A stretch of DNA of 64,000 nucleotides from Limnochorda sp. LNt (GTDB taxonomy: Bacteria; Bacillota; Limnochordia; Limnochordales; Geochordaceae), in assembly GCF_035593265.1 (NCBI RefSeq), contig NZ_CP141614.1, forward strand, positions 248,001 through 312,000, in the 5' to 3' direction. Numbering within the stretch: position 1 is the stretch's first letter; each line of letters starts with the position of its first letter. Made by a program: the position numbers and the translations under genes. The notes below the pieces were generated by a model. The model made no database searches. It had not been told where the DNA came from and saw only the letters and a program-made list of their open reading frames with translations. Below, piece after piece: positions 27,222 to 35,510 of the stretch.

Positions 27222-29388
27222 TTGCACTTCGAGCCGCGGGGCGCCGCTCGCACCGGGGCGGGTCGCCTCCTCCACAGGTTGACGGTGTGGTTGCTGGTGG
27301 CCGTCGTCGCCTGCGCCGCCAGCGGACGTGCCGTCGGATGGGCCATGGAGCGGCTCCTCTCCTCCACGGTGGAGGCCACCGTGGGCGAGCCGGGCCGCTT
27401 CGATCTCCTGGTGCAGGTGCATCACGATCGCCGGCGCGAGGCGCTGGCAGCCGTCGACGACCTGCTTCGACGAGCCTTTCCCGGGGCATCGGCGCAGGAG
27501 GGCCCGTCGGCCGCCGGCAGCACCGTGCTCCTGGTCTCCCTCTCCCCCCGCTGGCGTGGAGCGGCAGGCTTCGAGCGACTGGAGCAGGAGCTGCCTTCGT
27601 TGCCGGGGTTCGTCTCGTGGGTGCCCTTGGTCGAGCCTTCCGTCGTCATCAGCCGCCTCCACCCGGCTCTGGAGGACGACCTGGAGGGGTGGCTGAGCAG
27701 CCGGCCCGAGGTGGCCTTCTCCTTCGTCCACGGGTCGGACCGGGTCGTCGTGTTGTCGGATGCGGCTGGCCTCGACGGCTTCGAGGAGGCGTTGGAGGCG
27801 TACCTGGACCGTTACCGGGTCGTGCGGATCACCAGCCCGGGGCAGGTGGTGGACCAGGAGTCGGCACGCCGCGCCGCCCAGGCCGTCGCCGAGTCGCCCT
27901 GGCCCGTCACCGTCGTCGAGGCGGCCCCCGCCTCCGACGGAGACGGGGCCGAGGCCGCCCGGTGGGTCGGGCGCATGCGCGACTTCTTCTTGGCCTACGC
28001 CACCGTGGCGCGGGTCGAGCCCTCCGCGGGACTCGATCCGCCGCTGCACGAGGGCGAGCAGGTGCTGGTGGGCGCCTGGCCGGCGCGCATCGTGGCCCAA
28101 GCGGGGGAGCACTGGCTGGCCGTCCTCTCCGACGAGGCGCTGACCAGCGACGCACTGGGGCCGACGCTGGGGCAGGAGCTGCCGGTCCGCCGACCCTCGG
28201 GCCAGCAGGTCGGCCAGGGGTTCGTCGACGGCGGACAGGCCCGCATCGACGCGGCTCTGCGCCAGAGCGAGGAGCTCTTGGCTCGCCTGCAGGCCCTGGG
28301 CAGCGCCGGACAGGAGGCCCTGGATGCGGCCCGGGTGGCGGTGGACGGTCTGCAGCAGGCAGCCGGGCGGCTCGAGCGGATGCTGGCCGACCTGCAGCAG
28401 CTCGCGTCCACCGCATCGGACCCGTTGCGCGACACGCTGCTGGCCCTGGGGTTGAGCATGCTGCTGGGCCGGGAGCCGGGCGACGCGCCTCAGGAGGCCG
28501 CGGAGTACGTGGCCGCCCTGCGCCAGCAGCTGGACCGCTTGCAGGAGCAGCTCAACCAGTACCGGCAGGCCGACCTGCCCGAGGTGCGGGCCAGCGTCCG
28601 CTCCCTGCGGGAGAGCCTGCCGCGCCTGGGCGGCGCCGAGATCGCCTCGGCCCTGCAGGTGCTCCAGTGGGCGGGAGCCGACCCCCTGGCCGCCACCGCC
28701 GGGGTCGAGCTGGTGTTGCGAGGGGAGCGCTTCCCGTCGCCCTCCGCCATCGGCGGCGTCGTGGGCAGGGCACTGCAGCTGGACCAGAGCCGCGTCTACG
28801 TCTCCCCCGCGGCCGTGGCTTCTCCCAGCGCCCGGGCGGCCGTGATGCGGGTGGCCCAGCGCGCCGGCGTGGTGGGGGCTGCCCTGGCGATGGGGGCCGT
28901 GGTGCTATGGACGCTCCTCAACGACGGGGCGGCCGTGGCGGCGCTGGTGCAGACGGCGCGCCGAGGACGCTCCGGGCGGCTGTCCTACGATGCCTGGCGA
29001 GTCGCGGCGATGGGCGCCCTGGTCGGCGGTCTGCTGGCCCTCGGCGCCGGTGTCCTGGCCCTGGGGGTGCAGGAGGGGCCCATCTTGCTGGTCCTGGCCG
29101 GCGTCAGCGCCGCAGCCGGGCTCGTCGCCGGCCGATGGGGCGCCCGTTTGGCTCCCGTGGATGCCGACGCGGTCGAGGCGGCGCTTGCCATGGGGATGGG
29201 GGCGGGCGCCATCCTGGAGGGCGTGGTGGCACCCTCGGTGCGGCCGTGGCTGCTGGCGTTGACGGCGAGCCGCAGGCCTCCCGCGCCCGGCGTCGGCCGC
29301 GCGCGAGGCCGCGGGTGGCGAGGGCCGGACCGCCGCCCTTGCCGTCGGCATCGGGGAGAGGCGCCGGGCGAGCGCCCACGACCCGGCG
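27222..29388 (+). CDS. FtsX-like ABC permease with no in-frame stop before the ATPase
   Basis: Unrecognised membrane protein with FtsX/MacB-like topology: one membrane segment near the N-terminus, a large extracytoplasmic part with a Gln/Leu-rich coiled coil in its second half, then about three C-terminal membrane segments (VGAALAMGAVVLWTLL, then GALVGGLLALGAGVLAL). The start TTG 27222 follows AAAGGAGAGG by 9 bases. The frame stays open to 31187, running across the ATPase, lpxC and most of fabZ. Codon third-position G/C drops sharply after about 29300 in this frame while the ATPase frame becomes coding-like from about 29265. The 3' end given is therefore a working boundary. A one-base frameshift or a permease-ATPase fusion is likely; an automated annotation could miss this gene. 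Confidence 0.55.
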
Positions 29389-30141
29389 GTGGCTGCTGCC
29401 CGCGGCCCCTTCGTGCTGGAGGCCGAGGGACTCGTGCGGCACTTCGGTGGCCGGCCCGTGCTGGACGGCGTCTCGTTGTCGGTGGCACGCGGCGAGACGG
29501 TGATCCTGATGGGCCCCAGCGGCTGCGGCAAGTCGACGCTGCTGCGCTGCCTCAAGGGCCTGATCCAGCCGGATGCCGGCACGGTGAGGATCGAGGGAGA
29601 GGACCTCTGGGCGCTGCCGGAGGCGCGCCGCCGCGACCTGGCCGCGCACGTCGCGATGGTCTTCCAGCGGCCCCAGCTCGTCGGGCACCTCTCGGTGCTC
29701 GAGAACACCGCCCTGGGGGCGGCTGCGGCGGGCATCCCCTGGCCGGAGGCCTACGAACGGGCGGCCATGTGGCTGTCAGCCCTGGAGCTGGGCCGGCACC
29801 TGGACCGGCGGCCTGCCGAGCTGTCGGGCGGGGAGGGCCAGCGGGTGGCCATCGCCCGTGCCCTGGCGGCCGATCCGTCGGTGGTGCTGTGGGACGAGCC
29901 CACCTCTCATCTGGACCCCATGCTGGCGGCCGATCTCCTCCAACTGATGGAGGAACTGATCGGGCGCCTCCGAACCACCATGCTGGTCGTCACCCATCAA
30001 CCCGGCTTCACGGCGCGGGTCGGGGACCGGCTCATCCTGATGGACCGGGGCCAGGTGGTGGAGTCCGGCCCGCCGGCGCGCGTGCTGGCCCGGCCGACCT
30101 CCGAGGTGGGCCGCCGCCTCGCCCGCCTGGCCGCGGCGTGA
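29389..30141 (+). CDS. ABC transporter ATP-binding protein
   Basis: Complete nucleotide-binding domain, 250 residues: Walker A GPSGCGKSTLLRC, Q-loop FQRPQLVGHLSV, signature LSGGEGQRVAIARAL, Walker B VVLWDEPTSHLD and H-loop VVTHQPG. It resembles GlnQ/LolD/FtsE-type ATPases. With the preceding FtsX-like permease it would form a mechanotransmission-type exporter or lipoprotein-release-type pump; the substrate is unknown. The GTG start has no ribosome site. Its frame is open upstream to a TGA at 29260-29262 and looks coding there, so the true N-terminus may be longer or fused to the permease. Confidence 0.85.
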   Translation: MAAARGPFVLEAEGLVRHFGGRPVLDGVSLSVARGETVILMGPSGCGKSTLLRCLKGLIQPDAGTVRIEGEDLWALPEARRRDLAAHVAMVFQRPQLVGHLSVLENTALGAAAAGIPWPEAYERAAMWLSALELGRHLDRRPAELSGGEGQRVAIARALAADPSVVLWDEPTSHLDPMLAADLLQLMEELIGRLRTTMLVVTHQPGFTARVGDRLILMDRGQVVESGPPARVLARPTSEVGRRLARLAAA

Positions 30142-30153
30142 GAGGCGACGCTC

Positions 30154-31041
30154 ATGGCTTCGACAGCGTCCGACGGCCGTCCGCGTCAGCGGACCCTGGC
30201 CTCGGCGGTGACCGTACAGGGCATCGGGCTTCACACCGGCATCCCGGCGGAGGTGCGGCTCTCGCCGGCTCCGGAGGACCACGGCTGGACGCTGGTGCGT
30301 ACCGACGTCGAGCCCCCGGCGGTCATCCCCGTCTCGGTGCGCCACCGGGTCGAGACCCCCCGCTGCACGGCCCTCGGGCTCCGCGGGGTGACGGTGATGA
30401 CGGTGGAGCATCTGCTGGCGACGCTGATGGCGCTGGGCGTCGACAACGTCCGCGTCGAGGTACGGGGGCCGGAGCTGCCCATCCTCGACGGCAGCGCGGC
30501 CGGATGGGTCGAGGCGCTGGATCGGGCCGGCCTCGTCGAGCAGGCGGCACCCCGGCGGCTACGGCGGCTCTCCCGGTCGATATGGGTCGGCGACGCCGAC
30601 CGCTTCGCGGCCGCGATGCCGTGGCGAGATCTCCGGGTCAGCTTCGCCTTCATCAGCGACCACCCCGGGTTGGGGGACCAGTTCGCGGAGCTGACCGTCA
30701 CGCCCGAGACCTTTCGCCGCGAGATCGCCCCGGCCCGCACCGTCGCCTTCGCGGCAGAGGTGGGGCGCCTCAGGGCCCAAGGAGTGGGGCTGGGAGGGAG
30801 CCTCGACAACGTCCTGCTCGTCGCCGACGATGGCCCCGTGGGCGGCTTTCGCCTGGCCGACGAGGTGGCACGGCACAAGCTCCTGGACCTGATCGGCGAC
30901 CTGGCGCTGGCCGGCCCCCTGGCCGCGCGGGTCGTGGCGGTGCGGGGCAACCACGCGCTGACGGCGCGGCTGGTGGAGGCCATGGAGCAGGTGCTCGAGG
31001 GCACGGAGGGGAAGGAAGGCACCGATGCTGGACATCGTTGA
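30154..31041 (+). CDS. lpxC: LpxC, UDP-3-O-acyl-GlcNAc deacetylase
   Basis: Zinc deacetylase that catalyses the committed step of lipid A synthesis, 295 residues. Two LpxC domains are visible. Probable zinc ligands are H86 (in TVEHLLATLMALG), H241 and D245 (in ARHKLLDLIGDL). The N-terminus shows TVQGIGLHTGIPAEV. ATG start 13 bases after the ATPase stop. Its 3' end overlaps fabZ by 17 bases. Confidence 0.96.
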   Translation: MASTASDGRPRQRTLASAVTVQGIGLHTGIPAEVRLSPAPEDHGWTLVRTDVEPPAVIPVSVRHRVETPRCTALGLRGVTVMTVEHLLATLMALGVDNVRVEVRGPELPILDGSAAGWVEALDRAGLVEQAAPRRLRRLSRSIWVGDADRFAAAMPWRDLRVSFAFISDHPGLGDQFAELTVTPETFRREIAPARTVAFAAEVGRLRAQGVGLGGSLDNVLLVADDGPVGGFRLADEVARHKLLDLIGDLALAGPLAARVVAVRGNHALTARLVEAMEQVLEGTEGKEGTDAGHR

Positions 31042-31474
31042 GATCTGGCGACGCATCCCCCATCGCTATCCCTTTCTGCTGGTGGACCGGGTGCTGGAGC
31101 TGGAGGAGGGGCACCGGGTGGTGGCTATCAAGAACGTCACCATCAACGAACCCTTCTTCGCGGGCCACTACCCTGAGCGCCCGCTGATGCCCGGTGTGCT
31201 GATGCTGGAGGCCATGGCCCAGGCCGCGGCCGTGATGCTCTACCCGTACGTGGCGCGCCTGGGCAAGGTGCCGCTGCTGGCGGGGATCGACGGAGCCCGC
31301 TTCCGCCGCACGGTGGTCCCGGGCGACACGCTGCGGCTGGAGGCCGGCGCCAAGCGCATCCGCTCCACCACCGGCGTGGTCGAGGCACGGGCTTTGGTGG
31401 GCGACGAGGTGGCGTGCGAGGCTACGTTCCTCTTCGCCGCGGCGCCCGCACAGGGAGGCGCGACGACCCCTTGA
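31025..31474 (+). CDS. fabZ: FabZ, 3-hydroxyacyl-ACP dehydratase
   Basis: Hot-dog-fold dehydratase of fatty acid elongation, 149 residues. It has the catalytic pair H48 and E62 in FAGHYPERPLMPGVLMLEAMAQ (quoted in part: HYPERPLMPG, LEAMAQ). IPHRYPFLLVDRVLE is the family N-terminal signature. Clustering with lpxC and lpxA is common, as both pathways compete for 3-hydroxyacyl-ACP. The start overlaps lpxC and the stop overlaps the lpxA start, so translation is probably coupled. Confidence 0.96.
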   Translation: MLDIVEIWRRIPHRYPFLLVDRVLELEEGHRVVAIKNVTINEPFFAGHYPERPLMPGVLMLEAMAQAAAVMLYPYVARLGKVPLLAGIDGARFRRTVVPGDTLRLEAGAKRIRSTTGVVEARALVGDEVACEATFLFAAAPAQGGATTP

Positions 31475-32250
31475 GGACGGGCCTTCACCCATCGGCCGTC
31501 GTGGAGCCGGGCGCACGCGTGGGGCCGGACGTAGTGGTCGGCCCCTTCGCCTTCATCGGAGCCGGTGCGGAGATAGGAGCCGGATGCGTCATCGAGGCCT
31601 TCGCCGTCATCCATGGCGGCACCTGCCTGGGGCCCGCCAACCACGTGGGCGTCGGTGCGGTGCTGGGCGGCCAGCCTCAAGACGTGCGCTACGCGGGGGA
31701 GCCGACCCGGCTGGTGCTGGGCGCGGGCAACCGCATCGGCAGCCACGCGGTGCTCCACCGCGGCACCCCGGGCGGGGGCGGCGTCACCTCGGTGGGCGAC
31801 GGGTGCGTCATCGAGGACGGGGCCCACATCGGCCACGACTGCCAGGTGGGGGACCGGGTGAGGCTGGGGGCGGGCAGCGCCCTGGGCGGCCACAGCGTCG
31901 TCGGCGACGGGGTCGTCATCGGGGCCATGACGGGCGTGCACCAGTTCACCCACGTCGGCCGGCTGGCGTACATCGAAAGCCATGCCGCCGTGACCCGTGA
32001 CGTGCCGCCCTTCGCTCGAGCCGGCGGAAGTCCGGCGGAGATCCTGGGTTTCCACCGGGAGGGGCTCGAAGGGTGGGGCGCATCGGCCGAGGCCATCCAG
32101 GCGGTCTCGCAGGCCTTCACGTGGATCTACGCCAGCGGCCTTCGCCTGCAAGAGGCCCTGGAGCGCATCGCTGGTGAGATGGGCCGATTCGACGAGGTGC
32201 AGGAGCTGTTGCGGTTCATGGAGGAGCGACGGCGAGGGTTGATGCGGTGA
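31471..32250 (+). CDS. lpxA: LpxA, UDP-GlcNAc acyltransferase
   Basis: First step of lipid A synthesis, 259 residues. A left-handed beta-helix begins with LHPSAVVEPGARVGPDVVVG; NHVGVGAVLGGQPQDVRYAGEPT and the catalytic-histidine segment AHIGHDCQVGDRV follow. The C-terminal helical domain starts about residue 190 with EILGFHREGLEGWG. The TTG start at 31471 overlaps the fabZ stop (TTGA) and gives the usual LpxA N-terminus; an upstream start (31414) would add 19 unrelated residues. Confidence 0.95.
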   Translation: MRTGLHPSAVVEPGARVGPDVVVGPFAFIGAGAEIGAGCVIEAFAVIHGGTCLGPANHVGVGAVLGGQPQDVRYAGEPTRLVLGAGNRIGSHAVLHRGTPGGGGVTSVGDGCVIEDGAHIGHDCQVGDRVRLGAGSALGGHSVVGDGVVIGAMTGVHQFTHVGRLAYIESHAAVTRDVPPFARAGGSPAEILGFHREGLEGWGASAEAIQAVSQAFTWIYASGLRLQEALERIAGEMGRFDEVQELLRFMEERRRGLMR

Positions 32251-33119
32251 GCGTCCAGGGCGGGTCGGCGCACGAGTCGGACTCCACCGGCTGGGTCGGC
32301 GTGGTGGCGGGCGAGGGCGAGCTCCCCAGGGCCATGGTCGAGGCCGCCCTGGCACGAGGGCTGGGCGTCGTGGTGGTGGAGCTGGACCTGGGCCAGCCCC
32401 GTCGCTCCCGGGAGGGAGGCGTCGCGCCCGGCCTCGAGGGGCGGGTGCACGCGCACCGCCTCAGTCCCGCCGACTGGGAGCGCGTGGTGGAGACCTTCAG
32501 TCGGTACGCCGTCCGCGCGGTGTACGCCGCCGGCAAGGTCAACCGCGTGGCGGCCTCGGCCCTCTTCGAACAGGCAGCCGCCGGGGAGGGCCGGGCGCTG
32601 TTCGAGCGGGGCCGCTTCCTGGAGGACCAGGACCTGTCGCGGCTATTTGCCGAGGCCCTGGAGCAGCGGGGGATCCGCCTGGGCAGCCAGCACGAGTTGC
32701 TGGGTCATCTCCTGGCCCAGCCCGGCGTCTTGACCCGTCGCCCCCCGGACGCCCGCGAGGCCGCCGACATCGAGGTAGGCCGCCGGCTGGCCCGGGAGGT
32801 GGCGGCGCTCGACATCGGGCAGACCGTGGTGGTGCGACACGGCACGGTGCTGGCGGTGGAGGCGGCGGCGGAGGGGACCGACGCGACCATCCGCCGGGCC
32901 GGTCGGCTGGCGGGGCCGGGCTCGGTGGTGGTCAAGGTGAGCCGGCCGGATCAGGACCCGCGCTTCGACACGCCGGTGATCGGGCCGGAGACGCTGCGCG
33001 CCATGCGGGCGGCGCGGGCCTCGTGCCTCGCCGTCGAGGCCCACCGGTGCCTGCTCCTTCACCGGGAGCGCGTGGTGCGGGCGGCGGACAGGGCCGGGAT
33101 CGCCCTTGTCGCCTTTTGA
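32247..33119 (+). CDS. lpxI: LpxI, UDP-2,3-diacylglucosamine pyrophosphatase
   Basis: Fourth step of lipid A synthesis, the alternative to LpxH. It has 290 residues. The LpxI (DUF1009) pattern is clear: GVVAGEGELPRAMVEAA at the start, VYAAGKVNR, and the C-terminal VVVKVSRPDQDPRFDTPVIG (in part KVSRPDQDPRFDTP). The GTG start overlaps the lpxA stop and the stop overlaps the lpxB start by 14 bases. The order lpxA-lpxI-lpxB matches other bacteria that use LpxI. Confidence 0.94.
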   Translation: MSVQGGSAHESDSTGWVGVVAGEGELPRAMVEAALARGLGVVVVELDLGQPRRSREGGVAPGLEGRVHAHRLSPADWERVVETFSRYAVRAVYAAGKVNRVAASALFEQAAAGEGRALFERGRFLEDQDLSRLFAEALEQRGIRLGSQHELLGHLLAQPGVLTRRPPDAREAADIEVGRRLAREVAALDIGQTVVVRHGTVLAVEAAAEGTDATIRRAGRLAGPGSVVVKVSRPDQDPRFDTPVIGPETLRAMRAARASCLAVEAHRCLLLHRERVVRAADRAGIALVAF

Positions 33120-34284
33120 CGGGGGCGCGGCCCCGAGTCCGCGGCGCCTGCGGGTGATGGTGGCGGCCGGCGAGGCCTCCGGGGACGGCTACGGGGCCGG
33201 CCTCGCCAGGGCGCTCAAGGCCCAGGCGCCAGGGGTGCAGCTCTTCGGCATGGGCGGCCGCGCCATGCGCGAAAGTGGCGTCCACCTGCTCTACGACACC
33301 ACCGGGCGGGGCGCCGTGGGCTTCACCGAGTCGCTGCGCCAGCTGCCGGTGTTGCGGCGCGTGATGGGGCGGCTGGTCGAGGCGGCCCGGCGGTTTCGGC
33401 CTGCCGTCGCGGTGCTCATCGACTTCCCCGGCTTCAACCTGCGGCTCGGGCCGGCTCTGGCCGAGCTCGGGATCCCCGTCGTCTACTACATCGCCCCCGC
33501 GGTCTGGGCCTGGGGGGCCGGGCGCGCCCGGGTGGTGGCGGGGTTCGCCCGGCAGGTCATCTGCGCCTTCGACTTCGAGGTGCCGCTCTACCGCGAGGCG
33601 GGAGCCCGTGCGGAGTGGCTGGGGCACCCCATCCTGGACGAGATCCCGGACCGGCCCCCCTGCGACGAGGCCCGACGGCGACTGGGCGTCGGCCAGGATG
33701 AGCGCGTGGTGGCCCTGCTGCCCGGCAGCCGGATACAGGAGATCCAGCAGCTCTACCCCATGATGGCCGAGGCCGCCCGGATGGTGCGGTCGGCACACCC
33801 GGGGGTGCGCTTCGTCACCTCGGTCGCGCCCGGCCTCGACCCCCGCCTGCTGGAGGCCAGGGGTGGCGGCGCCCATCGGGAGGCGGGCATCCGACTGGTG
33901 GGCGGGGGCATCTGGCACGCGCTGGCGGCCGCGGACATGGCGGTGGTCTGCTCGGGCACGGCCACGCTCCAGACAGCATTGTGGCAGGTGCCCATGGTCG
34001 TGGTCTACCGGGTGTCGGAGCCCAGCTACCTGCTGGCGCGGCGCCTCGTCAAGGTGCCTCACATCGCGCTGCCCAACATCGTCGCCCAGCGCCGCCTGGT
34101 GGAGGAGCTCGTGCAGCACGACGCCCGGGCCGAGCGCGTCGCGCAGGCCGTGCTGGAGCGGCTACGGTCACCGGGGCGGCTGGATCGGGAGCGTCGGGAC
34201 CTCGAGACGGTCCGGGCCCACCTCGGCGCGCCCGGCGCGACGGCCCGCGCTGCCCGGCTGGTGTTGGAGGTGGCCGGGGGATGA
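33106..34284 (+). CDS. lpxB: LpxB, lipid A disaccharide synthase
   Basis: GT19 glycosyltransferase that joins lipid X and UDP-diacylglucosamine, 392 residues. Signatures are VAAGEASGDGYGAGLARAL, FGMGGRAMRESGV, IDFPGFNLRLG, YYIAPAVWAWG and the C-terminal CSGTATLQTALWQVPMVVVYRV (each in short parts). The TTG start overlaps lpxI; ATG 33157 is possible but would cut into the first strand. The stop overlaps the start of its paralogue. Confidence 0.95.
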   Translation: MSPFDGGAAPSPRRLRVMVAAGEASGDGYGAGLARALKAQAPGVQLFGMGGRAMRESGVHLLYDTTGRGAVGFTESLRQLPVLRRVMGRLVEAARRFRPAVAVLIDFPGFNLRLGPALAELGIPVVYYIAPAVWAWGAGRARVVAGFARQVICAFDFEVPLYREAGARAEWLGHPILDEIPDRPPCDEARRRLGVGQDERVVALLPGSRIQEIQQLYPMMAEAARMVRSAHPGVRFVTSVAPGLDPRLLEARGGGAHREAGIRLVGGGIWHALAAADMAVVCSGTATLQTALWQVPMVVVYRVSEPSYLLARRLVKVPHIALPNIVAQRRLVEELVQHDARAERVAQAVLERLRSPGRLDRERRDLETVRAHLGAPGATARAARLVLEVAGG

Positions 34285-35510
34285 GCGGCGAGCCCGTCGA
34301 CCTCATCGTGACGGCCAACGGGCCGGGCGAGATCGCGGGCTGGCTCTTCCCGGTGGTGACCGAGCTCCGTCGGCGCCTGCGAGAGCAGCCGGTGCCTGGC
34401 CTCAGGCTGATCGCCTGGGCCCCTCCCTGCAACTTCGCCTCGGGCCGGGAGCTACCCGCGCTGGCGGCCCTGGGCCCCTGGGACGGCCTGTACGGGCCCG
34501 ATGACATGTGGGCCCTCATGCTGCGGGGCCGGTGGCCCGCCGGGTACCGGCCGGCTCGTCGCGGCCTGGTGCTCTTCCTGGGCGGCGACCTCTTCTACGC
34601 GGCGTGGATGGCGCGACGGCTGCGCTTCGCCGCCATGGCCTACACCGAGGGCCGGGCACGGTGGCTGTGGGCCTACGAGCGCTTCTTCGTGCCCAACGAG
34701 GTGGCTGCCCGCAAGGCAGTGCGGATGGGCGCACCGCCTGCGCGCGTCGAGGTGGTCGGCGATCTGGTCGTGGACGCGGTGGCTGCCAGATCGTCCCGGG
34801 CCTCGGAGCCCGTCGCGGATGGGCTCGCCACGGTAGGCCTGTTTGCGGGCAGCCGGGACTTTGAGATACGCTGGGTCCTGCCCATGTTGTTCGAAGCGGC
34901 GGCCATCGTCCGCAGGCGCCTGGGCCGACCCGTCCGCGTGATGGCGGTGGTCTCGCCCTTCGCCTCGCAGGCGGCGCTCGAGCAGGCTCTCGGCGCCTCG
35001 CCCGAGGAAGAGGCGCGGGCCGTCGAGTGGGTCCGCGAGGACGGGTGGGACGGCGCGGTCCGGCAAGCCGCCATGTCACGGTGTGACGTCGCCATCACGG
35101 TGCCCGGCACGGTGACGGCCGAGCTGGGAGCGCTGGGGGTACCCACCATCACGGTTTTGCCGCTGCATCGCCCCGATCTGATCCCGCTGGAGGGGCTCAT
35201 CGGCCGCCTGGGCGACCTGCCGGGCGTGGGGCCGCGTCTCAAGGCGGCCTTCGTGCGGCGCGTGGCCGGCCGGGTGGGGCCGCTCTCCATCCCGTCACGT
35301 CGGGCGGGTCGTGCCATCGGGCCGGAGCTGGTGGGGGAGTTCGGCCCCGAGGCCATCGCGGACCAGGCCGTCGCGCTGCTCCGCGACGACGCCCGGAGGC
35401 GTGCCATGGGAGCGGCGTTGCGCCAGGCCATGGGGCCATCCGGCGCGGCGGCCCGCATCGTGGACCGCATCTGGGCCCGGCTGGGGCTCTCGGGGGCGAC
35501 GGCCTCGTGA
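34281..35510 (+). CDS. LpxB-related glycosyltransferase paralogue
   Basis: Second GT-B-fold protein of the lipid-A-disaccharide-synthase-related type, 409 residues. It begins VDLIVTANGPGEIAGWLFPVV, then FLGGDLFYAAWMARRL, VGDLVVDAV, GLFAGSRDFEIRW and a C-terminal donor site with ITVPGTVTAELGALGVPTITVLP. It lacks the LpxB motifs GEASGD and SGTATLQTAL, so it is a paralogue and not a duplicate. Relatives occur beside lpxB in other diderm Firmicutes and in cyanobacteria, with function unproven. ATG overlaps the lpxB stop; its own stop overlaps the msbA start. Confidence 0.75.
   Translation: MSGEPVDLIVTANGPGEIAGWLFPVVTELRRRLREQPVPGLRLIAWAPPCNFASGRELPALAALGPWDGLYGPDDMWALMLRGRWPAGYRPARRGLVLFLGGDLFYAAWMARRLRFAAMAYTEGRARWLWAYERFFVPNEVAARKAVRMGAPPARVEVVGDLVVDAVAARSSRASEPVADGLATVGLFAGSRDFEIRWVLPMLFEAAAIVRRRLGRPVRVMAVVSPFASQAALEQALGASPEEEARAVEWVREDGWDGAVRQAAMSRCDVAITVPGTVTAELGALGVPTITVLPLHRPDLIPLEGLIGRLGDLPGVGPRLKAAFVRRVAGRVGPLSIPSRRAGRAIGPELVGEFGPEAIADQAVALLRDDARRRAMGAALRQAMGPSGAAARIVDRIWARLGLSGATAS

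Noticed and set aside
27186-31187. A single protein of 1333 residues
   Set aside because: After about residue 700 the frame is Arg/Pro/Gly-rich shadow of the ATPase, lpxC and fabZ genes, which are certain in other frames.
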